A stretch of 64,000 nucleotides of DNA from an uncultured Verrucomicrobiota bacterium (GCA_937873455.1 CALMYG010000027.1:16404-80403), one strand, 5' to 3'; positions 1-9,383 are shown, numbered from the stretch's first letter. Program-made: numbers and translations. The notes: generated by a model from the letters alone, not told the origin.

Positions 1-295
1 TATCCCACCCGTACTCGCGAACCAGGCTCTCGGCCAGCGCCTCGATGAACGGTGGATGGCCCTGCGGCCCGTCGTAATTGCCCAAGGTTCGCTCAAGCTG
101 ATCATCCTGCTCATAGATCTCCCGCCATCGCGAACGCCAGACCGCCTCCACTTCGGGCAGGTGGGCGGGGTTGCCGCCGCCCAGCATCAGCACATCCCGG
201 CCGCCGGACATCGCCGCGCCCAGATCACGCATCAATTCGTTGATGCCGGAAGGTCCGCTTAACCGCTCGCCAAATTGGGAATAGGTCCATGTCAT
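1..295 (-). CDS. avtA: Valine--pyruvate aminotransferase AvtA, N-terminal part (runs off the window)
   Basis: The complement starts at an ATG at 295 and stays open to the window edge, so only the first 98 residues are visible. They begin MTWTYSQFGERLSGPSGINELM and contain MLGGGNPAHLPEV and NYDGPQGHPPFIEALA, which match the start of E. coli AvtA (FGDKF..HSGI..LMEDL, LGGGNPA, NYDGPQG) from memory. AvtA is a PLP-dependent fold-type I aminotransferase that makes valine from 2-oxoisovalerate with alanine as amino donor. The PLP lysine lies outside the window. The start has no clear Shine-Dalgarno; an in-frame ATG two codons later is an alternative. It is divergent from the secreted EEP protein at 390. 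Confidence 0.85.
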   Translation of the reverse strand, partial: MTWTYSQFGERLSGPSGINELMRDLGAAMSGGRDVLMLGGGNPAHLPEVEAVWRSRWREIYEQDDQLERTLGNYDGPQGHPPFIEALAESLVREYGWD

Positions 296-389
296 GGCGG
301 CATCCTACGAATCCGCCTCCCGCGGTTCACGCTTTTTCTTTTCCTCGGCAAACAATTAACGCACACTGGTTGGATACAAGGAAAAGATC

Positions 390-1292
390 ATGAAAACAAC
401 GCGTTGGATTGTCGTACTCGCATTATTGGGCGGGATGTTTGCCGTCACGAGTCTTCACGCCGCCAAGGTCAAGGTGGTGGCGCTGAACATCGAATGGTTC
501 CCCGGGCAGAAATGGACCCCGGAACCGGAAGACATGGAGCGGCACATGGGCGAAACCGCCGAAACACTCCGTGCGCTGGCCCCGGAAATCCTTGTCGCCA
601 CGGAAATTTGCGACGCCGATGCATTCCGTACCGTGTTGCGCGCGGTTCCCGGCTTGAACCTCCGCGTGATCTCCAATTTCACCGGAAGCGAAGAAGATAG
701 CGAACGCCGCAACCAGCAGATTGCCCTCGCAACCATGCTGCCGACCATCGCCGGCTGGGCCGAACCCTGGAAGGCCACGGTGGATGGTTTACGACGCGGC
801 TTTTCCTTTGCCGCCATCGAGAACCCGTTCACCGGGCGGCTGATCATGCTCTACGGCCTGCACCTTAAAAGCAATTTGAGCAATACGCCCGAAGAAGAAC
901 AAATGAATTACGACATCCGTGACGAGTCCGTGCGCCAATTGCTCGTGCATGCCGATCAGATGGCCGAGCAATTTGCCGCACGCGGCATTGACGGGTGGAT
1001 CATCGCCGGCGACATCAACACCAACCACGATGGCAAGTTCGGCGACCGGGTGGTGGAGATGTTCGTCGAGGCGGGATACTGGAATACCTGGGAAGGCGTG
1101 CCCCCGGAAGAACGGCAAACCTGGAAGGGCCGGCACGAGCGCTTCGAGCCGTCCACTCTGGACTACATCTTCCTCAAGGGGTTGGGCCAACCGCAAGCCT
1201 CCATGATCTGGGTGGATGAGACGGTGAGCGATCACAACGCCGTGGTCGTGGAAATTGAACTTCCGGGCGCGTTTGACCACGCCGACGACTGA
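390..1292 (+). CDS. Secreted endonuclease/exonuclease/phosphatase (EEP) family protein
   Basis: A 300-residue protein with a clear Sec signal peptide (basic MKTTR start, hydrophobic core, cleavage near LHA-A at about residue 25). The mature part has EEP-fold landmarks: LNIEWFPGQ near the N-terminus (metal-binding Asn region), WIIAGDINTNHDG (the GDxN catalytic segment), LDYIFLKG, and a C-terminal SDHNAVVVEI (the SDH motif with the catalytic His). Such enzymes cleave phosphodiesters in nucleic acids, sphingomyelin or inositol phosphates; the substrate cannot be told from sequence. Export suggests a periplasmic or extracellular nuclease or phosphatase. It converges with the phosphatase gene that ends at 1299, only 6 bp away. 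It is the only plus-strand gene in the first 9 kb. Confidence 0.8.
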   Translation: MKTTRWIVVLALLGGMFAVTSLHAAKVKVVALNIEWFPGQKWTPEPEDMERHMGETAETLRALAPEILVATEICDADAFRTVLRAVPGLNLRVISNFTGSEEDSERRNQQIALATMLPTIAGWAEPWKATVDGLRRGFSFAAIENPFTGRLIMLYGLHLKSNLSNTPEEEQMNYDIRDESVRQLLVHADQMAEQFAARGIDGWIIAGDINTNHDGKFGDRVVEMFVEAGYWNTWEGVPPEERQTWKGRHERFEPSTLDYIFLKGLGQPQASMIWVDETVSDHNAVVVEIELPGAFDHADD

Positions 1293-1298
1293 GCCGGA

Positions 1299-2090
1299 TC
1301 AACGCCAGTTCAGCAAAGCGCCCGCGGCATCGGCCACCGCCGGATGTCCGGCGGCGAGGACCCGGTAGCGCCCCGGTAAGCCGGAGGGCATTTGCCGGTA
1401 ACACCCTCCCGCCCGTTCGATGATCAGGCCGGCGGCCGCGATATCCCAGAGGTAAAGTCCGTTTTGGAAAAAGAGATCGGCGGCCCCGGACGCGACCTGG
1501 CACAAATCAATCGCGGCGGCCCCGAGAATACGTATTTTTTGCACATGCGGAGCCAGTGTCTGCGCGGCATGAAGGGGCGGAACACCGGGTTCGAGTTCCT
1601 TCTCGGAACCGGTAATCGCCAACGCATCGGCCAACCGCTCCACACCGCCGCCACGCACGATGCGTTCATTAAGCCGGGCCGGCCCGAACCGATCCGCATC
1701 AAACAACAAACCCGCTTCCGGGGCATACACCGCGCCGGCCTGGATGACTCCGTCCACCCGCACCGCCACCGACGAACACCACCAGGTTAAGCCGTGAAAA
1801 AAATTTACGGTGCCGTCTATCGGGTCTACGATCCACTCCACGCCGTCCGCACCGGCGGATGCGACCGTACCCTCCTCGCCCACCACATGTGCGTCAGGGG
1901 CATGACGACGAATCGCCTCCACCGCCACCTCCTGGCACTCATGATCAAGGGCCAGCTTGATATCGTGGGCGTAACGGGTGTGAACTTCCTGATGGCGCGG
2001 GCGATGGCGCACCGCATGTTCGCCGGCGGCGATGACCGCCTCCCGGCAACGCTCCACCCACCAGCCCGCAGACGGCTCGCGGGAGCTCAT
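1299..2090 (-). CDS. Inositol monophosphatase family protein
   Basis: A 263-residue member of the Mg2+-dependent, Li+-sensitive phosphatase superfamily (IMPase, SuhB, CysQ, HisN). The metal-binding motifs are intact: GEE at 71-73, WIVDPIDGT at 86-94 (Asp89, Asp92) and WDIAAAG with Asp216. Possible substrates include inositol-1-phosphate, histidinol phosphate and 3'-phosphoadenosine 5'-phosphate; motifs alone do not decide. The start overlaps the epimerase stop as ATGA (2087-2090), so the two genes are probably translationally coupled. The upstream sugar-nucleotide epimerase and lptD hint at an envelope sugar pathway, but that is context only. Confidence 0.85.
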   Translation of the reverse strand: MSSREPSAGWWVERCREAVIAAGEHAVRHRPRHQEVHTRYAHDIKLALDHECQEVAVEAIRRHAPDAHVVGEEGTVASAGADGVEWIVDPIDGTVNFFHGLTWWCSSVAVRVDGVIQAGAVYAPEAGLLFDADRFGPARLNERIVRGGGVERLADALAITGSEKELEPGVPPLHAAQTLAPHVQKIRILGAAAIDLCQVASGAADLFFQNGLYLWDIAAAGLIIERAGGCYRQMPSGLPGRYRVLAAGHPAVADAAGALLNWR

Positions 2091-3019
2091 GACGGGCGGC
2101 GGTACCAGTCAATGGTACGGGACAGCCCCTCGGTAAAGGTGATTTGCGGCGTCCAGCCAAGCGCTTCCTGGGCGCGGGTGGAGTCGGCCTGGCTGTCCCG
2201 AACATCGCCGGCGCGGGCGGGCTCGTGAATCGGCGCGATGTCTTTGCCAAGAATTCCAGCGATGGTAAGCGCCAGCTCCTTGATGGAGATCCGGTTGCCC
2301 CAGGCAACGTTGTACACCCCCCCGGCCGCTGACTCAGCCGCATGACAACAGGCCAGGTTGGCGCTCAGGATGTCCTCCACAAACGTGAAGTCCCGGGTTT
2401 GTCCGCCGTCGCCGTGGATCACCGGAGCGCGATCTTCCAGGCAGGCTTGAATGAACAACGGAATGACCGCGGCATAGTGCGACTTCGGATTTTGACGCGG
2501 GCCGAACACATTAAAATAACGCAGGGCATACGTTTTGAGGCCGTAGAGCTGATGAAATATCCGGCAATAATGCTCCCCGTTCAACTTTTGGGCCGCGTAG
2601 GGAGAAAGCGGATTCGGGGTCATGCCCTCGTGCTTGGGCAGCACCGGGGTGTCGCCATAGACGGAAGACGACGAGGAAAACACCAGGCGCTCGACGCCGG
2701 CATCGCGGGCGGCCAGCAGCAGGTTAAGGGTGCCGTCGATGTTGACTTCATTTGCCGACCAAGGGTCCTCGACGGAGCGAATGACCGAGGGCAGCGCGCC
2801 GAAATGCAGCACATAACGAACGCCGGCAACCGCGCGGGCGACGGCCTGACGATCGCGGAGATCCCCTTCGATCACGTCCGCACGACCCTCCGTACCCGCG
2901 AGATTTTCCCGTCGGCCGGTGGCGAAATTATCCAGAATGCGCACCTTTTCGCCGGCCGCCAGCAGGCGGTGCACCATATTGGAACCAATAAATCCGGCGC
3001 CGCCGGTAACTAAATACAT
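2087..3019 (-). CDS. NAD-dependent epimerase/dehydratase (UDP-sugar 4-epimerase type)
   Basis: A 310-residue extended short-chain dehydrogenase. The NAD-binding motif VTGGAGFIG is at 4-12, the FGALPSVIRSVEDP segment follows, a serine run is at 115-119, and the catalytic YAAQK is at 141-145. SHYAAVIPLFI and GGQTRDFTFVEDI are typical of UDP-GlcNAc/GlcNAcA 4-epimerases of the WbpP type, so a UDP-N-acetylhexosamine 4-epimerase for O-antigen, LPS or exopolysaccharide is likely (family knowledge; substrate inferred). It lies 24 bp after lptD on the same strand. A second, canonical GalE is at 31365. Confidence 0.85.
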   Translation of the reverse strand: MYLVTGGAGFIGSNMVHRLLAAGEKVRILDNFATGRRENLAGTEGRADVIEGDLRDRQAVARAVAGVRYVLHFGALPSVIRSVEDPWSANEVNIDGTLNLLLAARDAGVERLVFSSSSSVYGDTPVLPKHEGMTPNPLSPYAAQKLNGEHYCRIFHQLYGLKTYALRYFNVFGPRQNPKSHYAAVIPLFIQACLEDRAPVIHGDGGQTRDFTFVEDILSANLACCHAAESAAGGVYNVAWGNRISIKELALTIAGILGKDIAPIHEPARAGDVRDSQADSTRAQEALGWTPQITFTEGLSRTIDWYRRPS

Positions 3020-3043
3020 GGAAATCCCTCTCGTTTGTCTGGA

Positions 3044-5212
3044 TTAGTAGTTGGCCTGAATCAACGCATCGGGGAAGGCGGTCAACCAGACCAGCAGAAA
3101 CACTTCGAGTTCGTCGTCTTCCTGGTCGCGAATTTCGCGCACGCCGAGTCCCCAACTGACACATTGGCCGCGACGTTTGACCATGTAAAAATGTTCTTCG
3201 AGTTCGCTTTCCTCGGCGTTGTAGCGGGCGGCGAATTGAAAGGACCAACGATCGCGAGGGAACAAATCCAGGGTCAAACCAAGCAGGTTTTGGCTGTCCT
3301 TGCGGTAGCGGTGCTCCAACCCGATGTAGGAGGCGTCTTCCAGATTAAACATGACCCGGGTATTAAAGGTGCGCAGCTCGGACTCGTAGGGATCGAATGC
3401 GCTGTCGAATTCGATGAGCATGCTGCGGTGGAGCCGGAGGTTACCATCGAGAAACAGGTCGGAGAAGTCCTCCTCATTTGCATTTTTTTCCACACGGTAG
3501 AAGGTGTAAAGGTTGAGATCAATGACATCCACCGGATTGTCGTTACGACGGGTCTGGAGTTTGTTCCGGAAACCGAGGCGAATGTCGTGGCGTTTGTTGA
3601 GGGTATCGATGCCGTCGAATTGCGGCAGTTCGTTGGGTAGCAGGTTCGGCTCGCCCCAGTACGTGTGGTCGAAATAGGGCTCGGCGACATGGCGAAGCCC
3701 ATCGCCATCGCCCAGAACAATCAGGTCATCCCAGGCCCGGAACGCCTTGAAGGAACCTTCCATCCCGAGTTTGGGGATATGCCGCACGTTGCCGCCTTTT
3801 TCCTGCACGATGGTGCGGACTTCGTTGGTGACGAACGACGCGCCATTGGTCGGAGTAATCACGTTGGCATTGGTTACAACGGTGCGCGAAAACGTTTCCG
3901 AATAATACGTACCCTGATAACCGACGCGCGGAATCAGGTTGAGAAAACCGCCTAAACGCAGGGGGTAATACAGTTGATGTCCGGTATCAAAGCGAAACGC
4001 ATCGTAATCCTCGCTGGTGGATCCTTCGGGGAACACCCGTTCCAGGTAGGAAGCGCTGTTCCGGCTTTCGTAATAGAGGTCGGTTTCTCCTATCGGAATC
4101 CGGGGGACATCGAGCGTCAATTCCGGCATGCGGTCGACATTGCTATAGAAATCGTTCAACCGCTTGTTCACTTGGGCGGCCGCAATGAAATTATCACCGC
4201 GATGGGTCAGGGTCGCCCGGTTTTCCGGCTGCACCGCTTCGCGGTACTCCTTGCGGAAAAAGTCCTTGAGGATGTAGGGATCGCTCAAGTAATTCGCCTC
4301 GCCGAGGAAACTGTCGCGCTCGCTTAATTGATGGCGGTGGGCCAGGCGGATGCGGTAGCGCTCCTCCTCGACCAACGCCTCGCGGTTTTCCCGGGCCGGA
4401 CCGATGGTCGGGTCGTCATCGTTCAGGTAATACCCCTGCACAATACCTTCGTAGGTTTTCTCCTGATCTTTCCAGGCAAAATCCTGGCCGAAGCCAAGCC
4501 CGCGCTTGGTGCGGTAGTCGAGGTGGGTAATGCCGCGCACCGGACCGGCAATCGGATAGTTGTACGCCGTGAGCAGGAAGGCGCCGAGGCGTGAGTTGTA
4601 ACCGGGCAGGAACTGGAAAAACCGCTCGTGGGAATTCAAACTGCGGGTGTAATAGGGCATGTAGAAAATTGGAACCGTATCGGCGATGTAGACCACCGCG
4701 TTGTTCATGCGAACGCGGTTGTTGCGGATGTTTGCCCGGTCGGCTTCGATCGACACTTCCGGCCGTTCGCCGTCGCAGGTGGTGAGTACCACGCCCTCCA
4801 GCTCGTATTCGTTTTCCGAAATGCGGCGGGAGGCCAGGGCGGTTACGTAAAAGGGATCGTAGTAGGCCTTGAAGGCGCCGAAATCACCCTGCTTGGTCCG
4901 CAGGTTGTAGCGGAACTCCTGCCCGGTCCAGGTATCGGCGCCGCTTTGATAAAACACATTGCCGACCGCGTGAACTTCCCGGGTTTCGGTGTTGACCGCC
5001 ATGTAGTCGGACTTCAACACGACCCCCCCGTCGCGAACTTCGACATTCCCCCGCCCCACCATCAGCTTCTGATCCGCCAGGTATTCCAAGCTGTCCGCGG
5101 TTATATCGAGCGGGCGGCCGGGTTGTGCCTGCGCCGTAGCGGCCCAGATTACCAGGAACCCTGCGGCGGCGGCTCGAATCAACCAAGTTGTCAGCGGCAT
5201 GATGATCTCCAT
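3044..5212 (-). CDS. lptD: LPS-assembly outer membrane protein LptD
   Basis: A 722-residue protein with a signal peptide ending near AQA (residue 29). An OstA/LptA-like N-terminal domain follows (ITADSLEYLADQKLMVGRGNVEV, then SDYMAVNTETREVHAVGNV). A long C-terminal region rich in alternating aromatic strands (QLYYPLRLGGFLNLIPRVGYQGTYYS and similar) fits the beta-barrel. LptD with LptE inserts LPS into the outer leaflet of the outer membrane. Only two cysteines are obvious (TTCDG, GQCVSW), unlike the four of E. coli LptD, so disulfide wiring would differ. The start may be the first ATG (5212) or MPLTTW four codons later. It lies 41 bp after the EVE gene and 24 bp before the epimerase. Confidence 0.88.
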   Translation of the reverse strand: MEIIMPLTTWLIRAAAAGFLVIWAATAQAQPGRPLDITADSLEYLADQKLMVGRGNVEVRDGGVVLKSDYMAVNTETREVHAVGNVFYQSGADTWTGQEFRYNLRTKQGDFGAFKAYYDPFYVTALASRRISENEYELEGVVLTTCDGERPEVSIEADRANIRNNRVRMNNAVVYIADTVPIFYMPYYTRSLNSHERFFQFLPGYNSRLGAFLLTAYNYPIAGPVRGITHLDYRTKRGLGFGQDFAWKDQEKTYEGIVQGYYLNDDDPTIGPARENREALVEEERYRIRLAHRHQLSERDSFLGEANYLSDPYILKDFFRKEYREAVQPENRATLTHRGDNFIAAAQVNKRLNDFYSNVDRMPELTLDVPRIPIGETDLYYESRNSASYLERVFPEGSTSEDYDAFRFDTGHQLYYPLRLGGFLNLIPRVGYQGTYYSETFSRTVVTNANVITPTNGASFVTNEVRTIVQEKGGNVRHIPKLGMEGSFKAFRAWDDLIVLGDGDGLRHVAEPYFDHTYWGEPNLLPNELPQFDGIDTLNKRHDIRLGFRNKLQTRRNDNPVDVIDLNLYTFYRVEKNANEEDFSDLFLDGNLRLHRSMLIEFDSAFDPYESELRTFNTRVMFNLEDASYIGLEHRYRKDSQNLLGLTLDLFPRDRWSFQFAARYNAEESELEEHFYMVKRRGQCVSWGLGVREIRDQEDDELEVFLLVWLTAFPDALIQANY

Positions 5213-5253
5213 AAAGTTGTGTGACGGTAGCAGACCGCCCGACGCCGCGACAA

Positions 5254-5760
5254 CTACTTTTGCACCGACCCGAAGGCCAAAGTACGAATGATTTTGACAT
5301 GTTGCGGCTCAACCGGTTGCACCGACAGTCGCATGCCGCGTTTCAGCACCAGCATCGCGGCCAACTCCGGTTGCCCGCGCAATTCGTCCAGCGAAATCAG
5401 TCGGGGAAACTTTTCCACGAAGGAAACCTCCACCATCATCCATACCGGGTGGTCGGGTGTTGATTTTTTATCGTAATAGGGACTCCGGGGGTCCCACGCC
5501 GTGAAGTCCGGATAGGCCGCGCGGGATACGCGCGCCAACCCGGCCACCCCGGGAGGCTCGGCATTGGAATGGTAAAACAGCACGTGATCGCCGACCGCCA
5601 TGTCGTCGCGCATAAAGTTTCTGGCCTGATAGTTCCGGACGCCGGTCCACGGCGTATGCCCGTCACGCTGTAGATCGTCGATGCTGTAGACATCAGGCTC
5701 GGACTTCATTAACCAGCAGCGGGCGGCACGGGCCGCGGGTTTTCGGGGGGTGGCAATCAT
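5254..5760 (-). CDS. EVE domain-containing protein
   Basis: A 168-residue protein, nearly all one EVE domain. WLMKSEPDVYSIDDL, TPWTGVRNYQARNFMRDDM, GDHVLFYHSN, and later DHPVWMMVEVSF and LVLKRGMRLSVQPV are diagnostic of the family that includes human THYN1. EVE belongs to the PUA-like superfamily and is thought to read modified bases in DNA or RNA; bacterial members are often linked to restriction or RNA modification. No such partner is present here. It follows the small zinc-ribbon gene by 3 bp and precedes lptD by 41 bp, so it probably belongs to the GH31-to-phosphatase transcription unit. Confidence 0.88.
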   Translation of the reverse strand: MIATPRKPAARAARCWLMKSEPDVYSIDDLQRDGHTPWTGVRNYQARNFMRDDMAVGDHVLFYHSNAEPPGVAGLARVSRAAYPDFTAWDPRSPYYDKKSTPDHPVWMMVEVSFVEKFPRLISLDELRGQPELAAMLVLKRGMRLSVQPVEPQHVKIIRTLAFGSVQK

Positions 5761-5763
5761 CGC

Positions 5764-5937
5764 TCAAAACTCCGCGCAATTGAACACGATACGGTAAACG
5801 CAGGCCTCGCTACGGCAGACCAACTTGCATTTCTCGCTTACCAGTGCCGCGCCGCAAACCGGGCAAACCGCCGCGGAAGGCGCCTGCTCTCCGTCGCAGG
5901 CCGAAACCGGGGGTTTTTCTTCCGCAGGTTCGCTCAT
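5764..5937 (-). CDS. Small zinc-ribbon protein
   Basis: A 57-residue protein with CPVC at 25-28 and CKLVC at 37-41 (plus Cys46 and Cys54), consistent with a zinc ribbon; residues 1-22 are acidic and probably disordered. The ATG at 5937 overlaps the GH31 stop as ATGA (5934-5937), which supports this start over any longer reading inside the GH31 gene. The next gene (EVE) starts 3 bp downstream. No function can be assigned; very small zinc ribbons often bind nucleic acid or assist a partner, and the tight spacing makes the EVE protein the obvious candidate. Confidence 0.7.
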   Translation of the reverse strand: MSEPAEEKPPVSACDGEQAPSAAVCPVCGAALVSEKCKLVCRSEACVYRIVFNCAEF

Positions 5938-8900
5938 GGCCTGAACGCTTCCAGCCGGTACACCCGGTACGGCGCGGTTGAGGTGTCGGTTATGGAGATG
6001 AACCCGGTTCCGCTGACGTTGGTATGGGGAACGAGGGGGAGCCACCCCAAACCGTTCAACAGGTTGGTTGAGTATTGAACTCGATACCGCCGACCACTTA
6101 CCGCCAACCAGGAAAGGCTTGGCGGCTCGACAATGCCGGCCAACTGCAGAAACGAAGCCGGATCCACAATCGAAGTGCCGGCGATAAATTCTTGCCGGTT
6201 GTCGAATCCATCGCCATCGATATCCCAAACCGCGTCGTTGGTGGCGTAGGGATTCAAGCCGTAGTAGGCCTCCCAGGCATCGGGCAATCCGTCGCCATCC
6301 ACATCCGAATTCCAAGCGGAAACAACACCAAACCGCTGGTTGGTTTCGTTAAAAGTAAAGGTGTAGAATCCCTGGTAGGAACCAGAAAGCTGGATATTCG
6401 CACCGTTCAGGGTTCCGGTACGATTCAACAGGGGCGGCACGATGGATATCGGATTGTCGTCACCCCAATTCGCGACTTCCCAGGCGTCGTTGGCGACGAA
6501 CTTGAATTGGATATTGGTCCAGCCGGTGAGATCAAAAACCCCGGCCCATTGGTTCGGACCGACCTTACGCAGGTTGGCCGCGCGTTGATTCCAGAAATTA
6601 AAGGTTCCGGCCACGGCCAGATTGGTATAGAGCGTCGAAAACGAGGGGGTGGTATACGTGACCGGGGGGGCAAAGTCGGCCTGGACGACCCGATGCGCAC
6701 CATCTCCGGGGAACTTCACGGTAAGCCGACGATCCAGGAAGGAATAGGACCAACCGGCTTGGCCAGATTGCTCCAATTCCTCCCGGTTGGCCAGACGCGT
6801 CACGCTATTGCTGTTCATCCGGACCGCCGTCACCGGATCGAGGTCATACACGATGAGATAAAAATCGCGGGCGCCCGGATGATAGGAACCGACGCGGGCT
6901 CGCGAGGTAAAGGTCAGGCTGTTGGAAGTGCTGACGGCTTCAAGCGGGGTGCGGGCAACTACGCCGGCGAGGTAATTGGTGGTTTCGCCGTCGTCTTCGT
7001 AAAGCTCAACACGGTTGGCGCCGCCCGGCCAATGATGCAGGTCCAGCGAGGCGGGTTGAAACTGGTTGGCGTAATACTGAACCGGCCCCATCGGGATGAT
7101 CGCCCCGGCACGGCTAAACAAAGGCATGTAGGCCAGCGAAGCGGGCACGACAACCGTTTGACCGCCGGCAAACCGCCGCCCGGTATCCCAATGATACCAG
7201 GCCGGGCCCGCCGGCAGATAGACCTCTCGGGTCGATGCGCCACTCAGATAAACGGGTGCGGCCAGCAGATCCCGACCCACCATAAAGTCATAATCGTTCA
7301 AGCTGTACGTGTTGGTGTCGGCTTGAAAATAAAAAACCGTCGGTGCGTTGAGCGGAATGCCGTTGGTCGTGGAGGCGGCGGCCTGGGAATAGAGATAAGG
7401 CATCAGTTGGTAGCGAAACTTGGTCCAGCGCCGGTTGGAAGCCACATAATCTTCGTCAAAGACCCACGGCTCCTGGTCGGCCGTGTCCAACGTAGTGTGA
7501 TTCCGAAACATCGGCTGCAGCGCCCCGATCTGGGTCCAGCGGGCGATCAACTCATTGTTGCTGTTATCCACAAATCCGCCAATGTCATGACCGAACCATG
7601 CCTGACCGCTGATCATCACATTCAAGCCAAAGGGCGTGTTAAAACGCAGGTGATCAAAGTTGGATATATTGTCGCCCCCCCACCCCGCCGCGTATTGCTG
7701 AATGCCGGGCCAGGCGCTGCGGCTGAGTACGAAAGGACGCTTGTGAGGATGCTGCATCCGCAAGGCCTCGTACGTCACCCGGCACTCCCAAATGCTGTAG
7801 GTGTTTTTGTTGATGGCGTGCCATTTGCGGGTGTCGCTTACTTCAAGCCCCCCGCCATACCGGCCATCGAGAAACCAGAGAATGTTCAGCGGCATGGCAT
7901 TTTCATTGGGCTCATTGAGGTCATTCCAAATCCCTTCAAAGCCATACGTGCCGAGGTAATTCGTCAACAGCCCGCGCCACCAGTCCGCCGCCGGAACGAT
8001 ACTGAAGTCCAACCAGGAAATCCGCCCGAGAAAATTCGTGCCGACATACGTGGACAAGTCGTTGTTCTTGAGAAAATACAATTCGTCCCGGGCGGTGGCG
8101 TAGAGCGGATCGTTGGTGGTAAGCAACGGTTCGATCAAGGGAATCAGCTTGATGCCGAGATCCGCGGTTGCCTGCACCAGGCCGGGTACGTTGGTGTAGG
8201 CATCGTTGAACGTCATTTGCGCATTCTGACCGTTCACGGTAGCTTGGCTGCCGATATCGAGGTAGATGGCGTCGCCCGGAAAGTCATTCGCCCGCATCGC
8301 CGTGGCGACTTCCATCACCCGGTCTTGGCTGAAATACGAATGACGCGACTGATGAAACCCCAGCGCCCACTTGGGAAGAACGGCCGGGCGACCGGTCAGC
8401 TCGCTGTAGCGATCAATCACCGCGGGCATGGTCCGGTTCGTACCTCCGCCAAAGAAAAAGTAGTCCAGTTGGTCGTCGCCCGCCTCAAACAACCAGGTAT
8501 TGGTGGAAGCGTTGAGATTGAACACCGGGCGCGCCGGATTGTTGAAAAATAGTCCGTAGGCCAGTGCCGGGTGGTTGGTGCCGGCTGGACGCACCCCATA
8601 CATCATCGGCAAGGCAGTATAGCGGGGCGTTTTCTCCTCACCGAATGCATAGGTATCCTGGTTCCAGAATTGGATGGCCCGGCCCCGCCGGTTCAACGGT
8701 CCGGCGGTATCGCCCAAGCCAAAAAAGGCATCCCGAGGATCCAAGCGCTTGGTGCTCCTCAATTTAAACCCGGATGGAAAATTGGACACCGAAACGGACC
8801 CGGCCCATCCCACCTGCTCGTAGGCGGCCAGGTCATCAATCTGCTTGTAGTCGAGATTGTATTCGATCCGGTCATCCAGCAGAACCGGATAACCGGAAGG

Positions 8901-9287
8901 ATCAAGAAAGTGGACCTGAAACCGGTTGCTCAAGACAATGCTGATGCGCAAGGCATCGGTCTGAATCAGGTAATTCGTGGCATTCGGTTGTGAGAAGGTC
9001 TGGGTAAACGGCGGCCAATCGTTAAACGGCTTATTGATGGCAATTTCCTCGCGCTCATATAATCCGCCAAAATGGAAACGAACCCGCACGACATCCGGCG
9101 CGTATGGGGTAACTTCAACCGTGCCGCTGGGGTGTAATTCAAAGAATACCTGCCGGTTACCCGCGCCATTGGTAATGAGTGTTATGGCGGTGACATGCAA
9201 GGCGGTAACTACCGTGGCATACGCGTTCGGAACCAAAAACAGGCCGAAAACAACAACCACACGCTTAAGAAAAGTTAGCAGATTCAT
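5934..9287 (-). CDS. Secreted GH31 alpha-glycosidase with C-terminal carbohydrate-binding-like and calcium-repeat modules
   Basis: A 1117-residue exported protein (signal peptide about 1-24). The GH31 catalytic barrel spans about 250-660: WALGFHQSRHSYF (307-319), GIWNDLNEPNE with nucleophile Asp456, AGWGGDNIS with acid/base Asp539, and WFGHDIGGF (564-572). Residues 730-870 resemble the GH31 C-terminal beta domains. About 885-985 (AGTFNFWN, QFKFVANDAWE, NWGDDN) looks like a starch-binding beta module. At 994-1040 DVDGDGLPDAWE and DIDGDGFDNRQE are thrombospondin-3/dockerin-like calcium repeats; the end (LSWLAVSGRRYRVQYSTNLL) is a module I associate with Verrucomicrobia-type secreted proteins. 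GH31 enzymes cleave alpha-glucosides, alpha-xylosides or sulfoquinovosides; substrate unknown. It heads the minus-strand run toward lptD. Confidence 0.88.
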   Translation of the reverse strand: MNLLTFLKRVVVVFGLFLVPNAYATVVTALHVTAITLITNGAGNRQVFFELHPSGTVEVTPYAPDVVRVRFHFGGLYEREEIAINKPFNDWPPFTQTFSQPNATNYLIQTDALRISIVLSNRFQVHFLDPSGYPVLLDDRIEYNLDYKQIDDLAAYEQVGWAGSVSVSNFPSGFKLRSTKRLDPRDAFFGLGDTAGPLNRRGRAIQFWNQDTYAFGEEKTPRYTALPMMYGVRPAGTNHPALAYGLFFNNPARPVFNLNASTNTWLFEAGDDQLDYFFFGGGTNRTMPAVIDRYSELTGRPAVLPKWALGFHQSRHSYFSQDRVMEVATAMRANDFPGDAIYLDIGSQATVNGQNAQMTFNDAYTNVPGLVQATADLGIKLIPLIEPLLTTNDPLYATARDELYFLKNNDLSTYVGTNFLGRISWLDFSIVPAADWWRGLLTNYLGTYGFEGIWNDLNEPNENAMPLNILWFLDGRYGGGLEVSDTRKWHAINKNTYSIWECRVTYEALRMQHPHKRPFVLSRSAWPGIQQYAAGWGGDNISNFDHLRFNTPFGLNVMISGQAWFGHDIGGFVDNSNNELIARWTQIGALQPMFRNHTTLDTADQEPWVFDEDYVASNRRWTKFRYQLMPYLYSQAAASTTNGIPLNAPTVFYFQADTNTYSLNDYDFMVGRDLLAAPVYLSGASTREVYLPAGPAWYHWDTGRRFAGGQTVVVPASLAYMPLFSRAGAIIPMGPVQYYANQFQPASLDLHHWPGGANRVELYEDDGETTNYLAGVVARTPLEAVSTSNSLTFTSRARVGSYHPGARDFYLIVYDLDPVTAVRMNSNSVTRLANREELEQSGQAGWSYSFLDRRLTVKFPGDGAHRVVQADFAPPVTYTTPSFSTLYTNLAVAGTFNFWNQRAANLRKVGPNQWAGVFDLTGWTNIQFKFVANDAWEVANWGDDNPISIVPPLLNRTGTLNGANIQLSGSYQGFYTFTFNETNQRFGVVSAWNSDVDGDGLPDAWEAYYGLNPYATNDAVWDIDGDGFDNRQEFIAGTSIVDPASFLQLAGIVEPPSLSWLAVSGRRYRVQYSTNLLNGLGWLPLVPHTNVSGTGFISITDTSTAPYRVYRLEAFRP

Positions 9288-9383
9288 GGGCGCAAAACCG
9301 CTTTAACGAATGTCAAGGCTAACATACACCAATTGATGTCGCAATACACCATGAATTGTAAAAGTTGTTGGAACGGTGGAACG

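Noticed and set aside
6075..8552. An 825-residue open frame opposite the GH31 gene
   Set aside because: Antisense frame in GC-rich coding DNA; the minus-strand GH31 motifs are complete and convincing.
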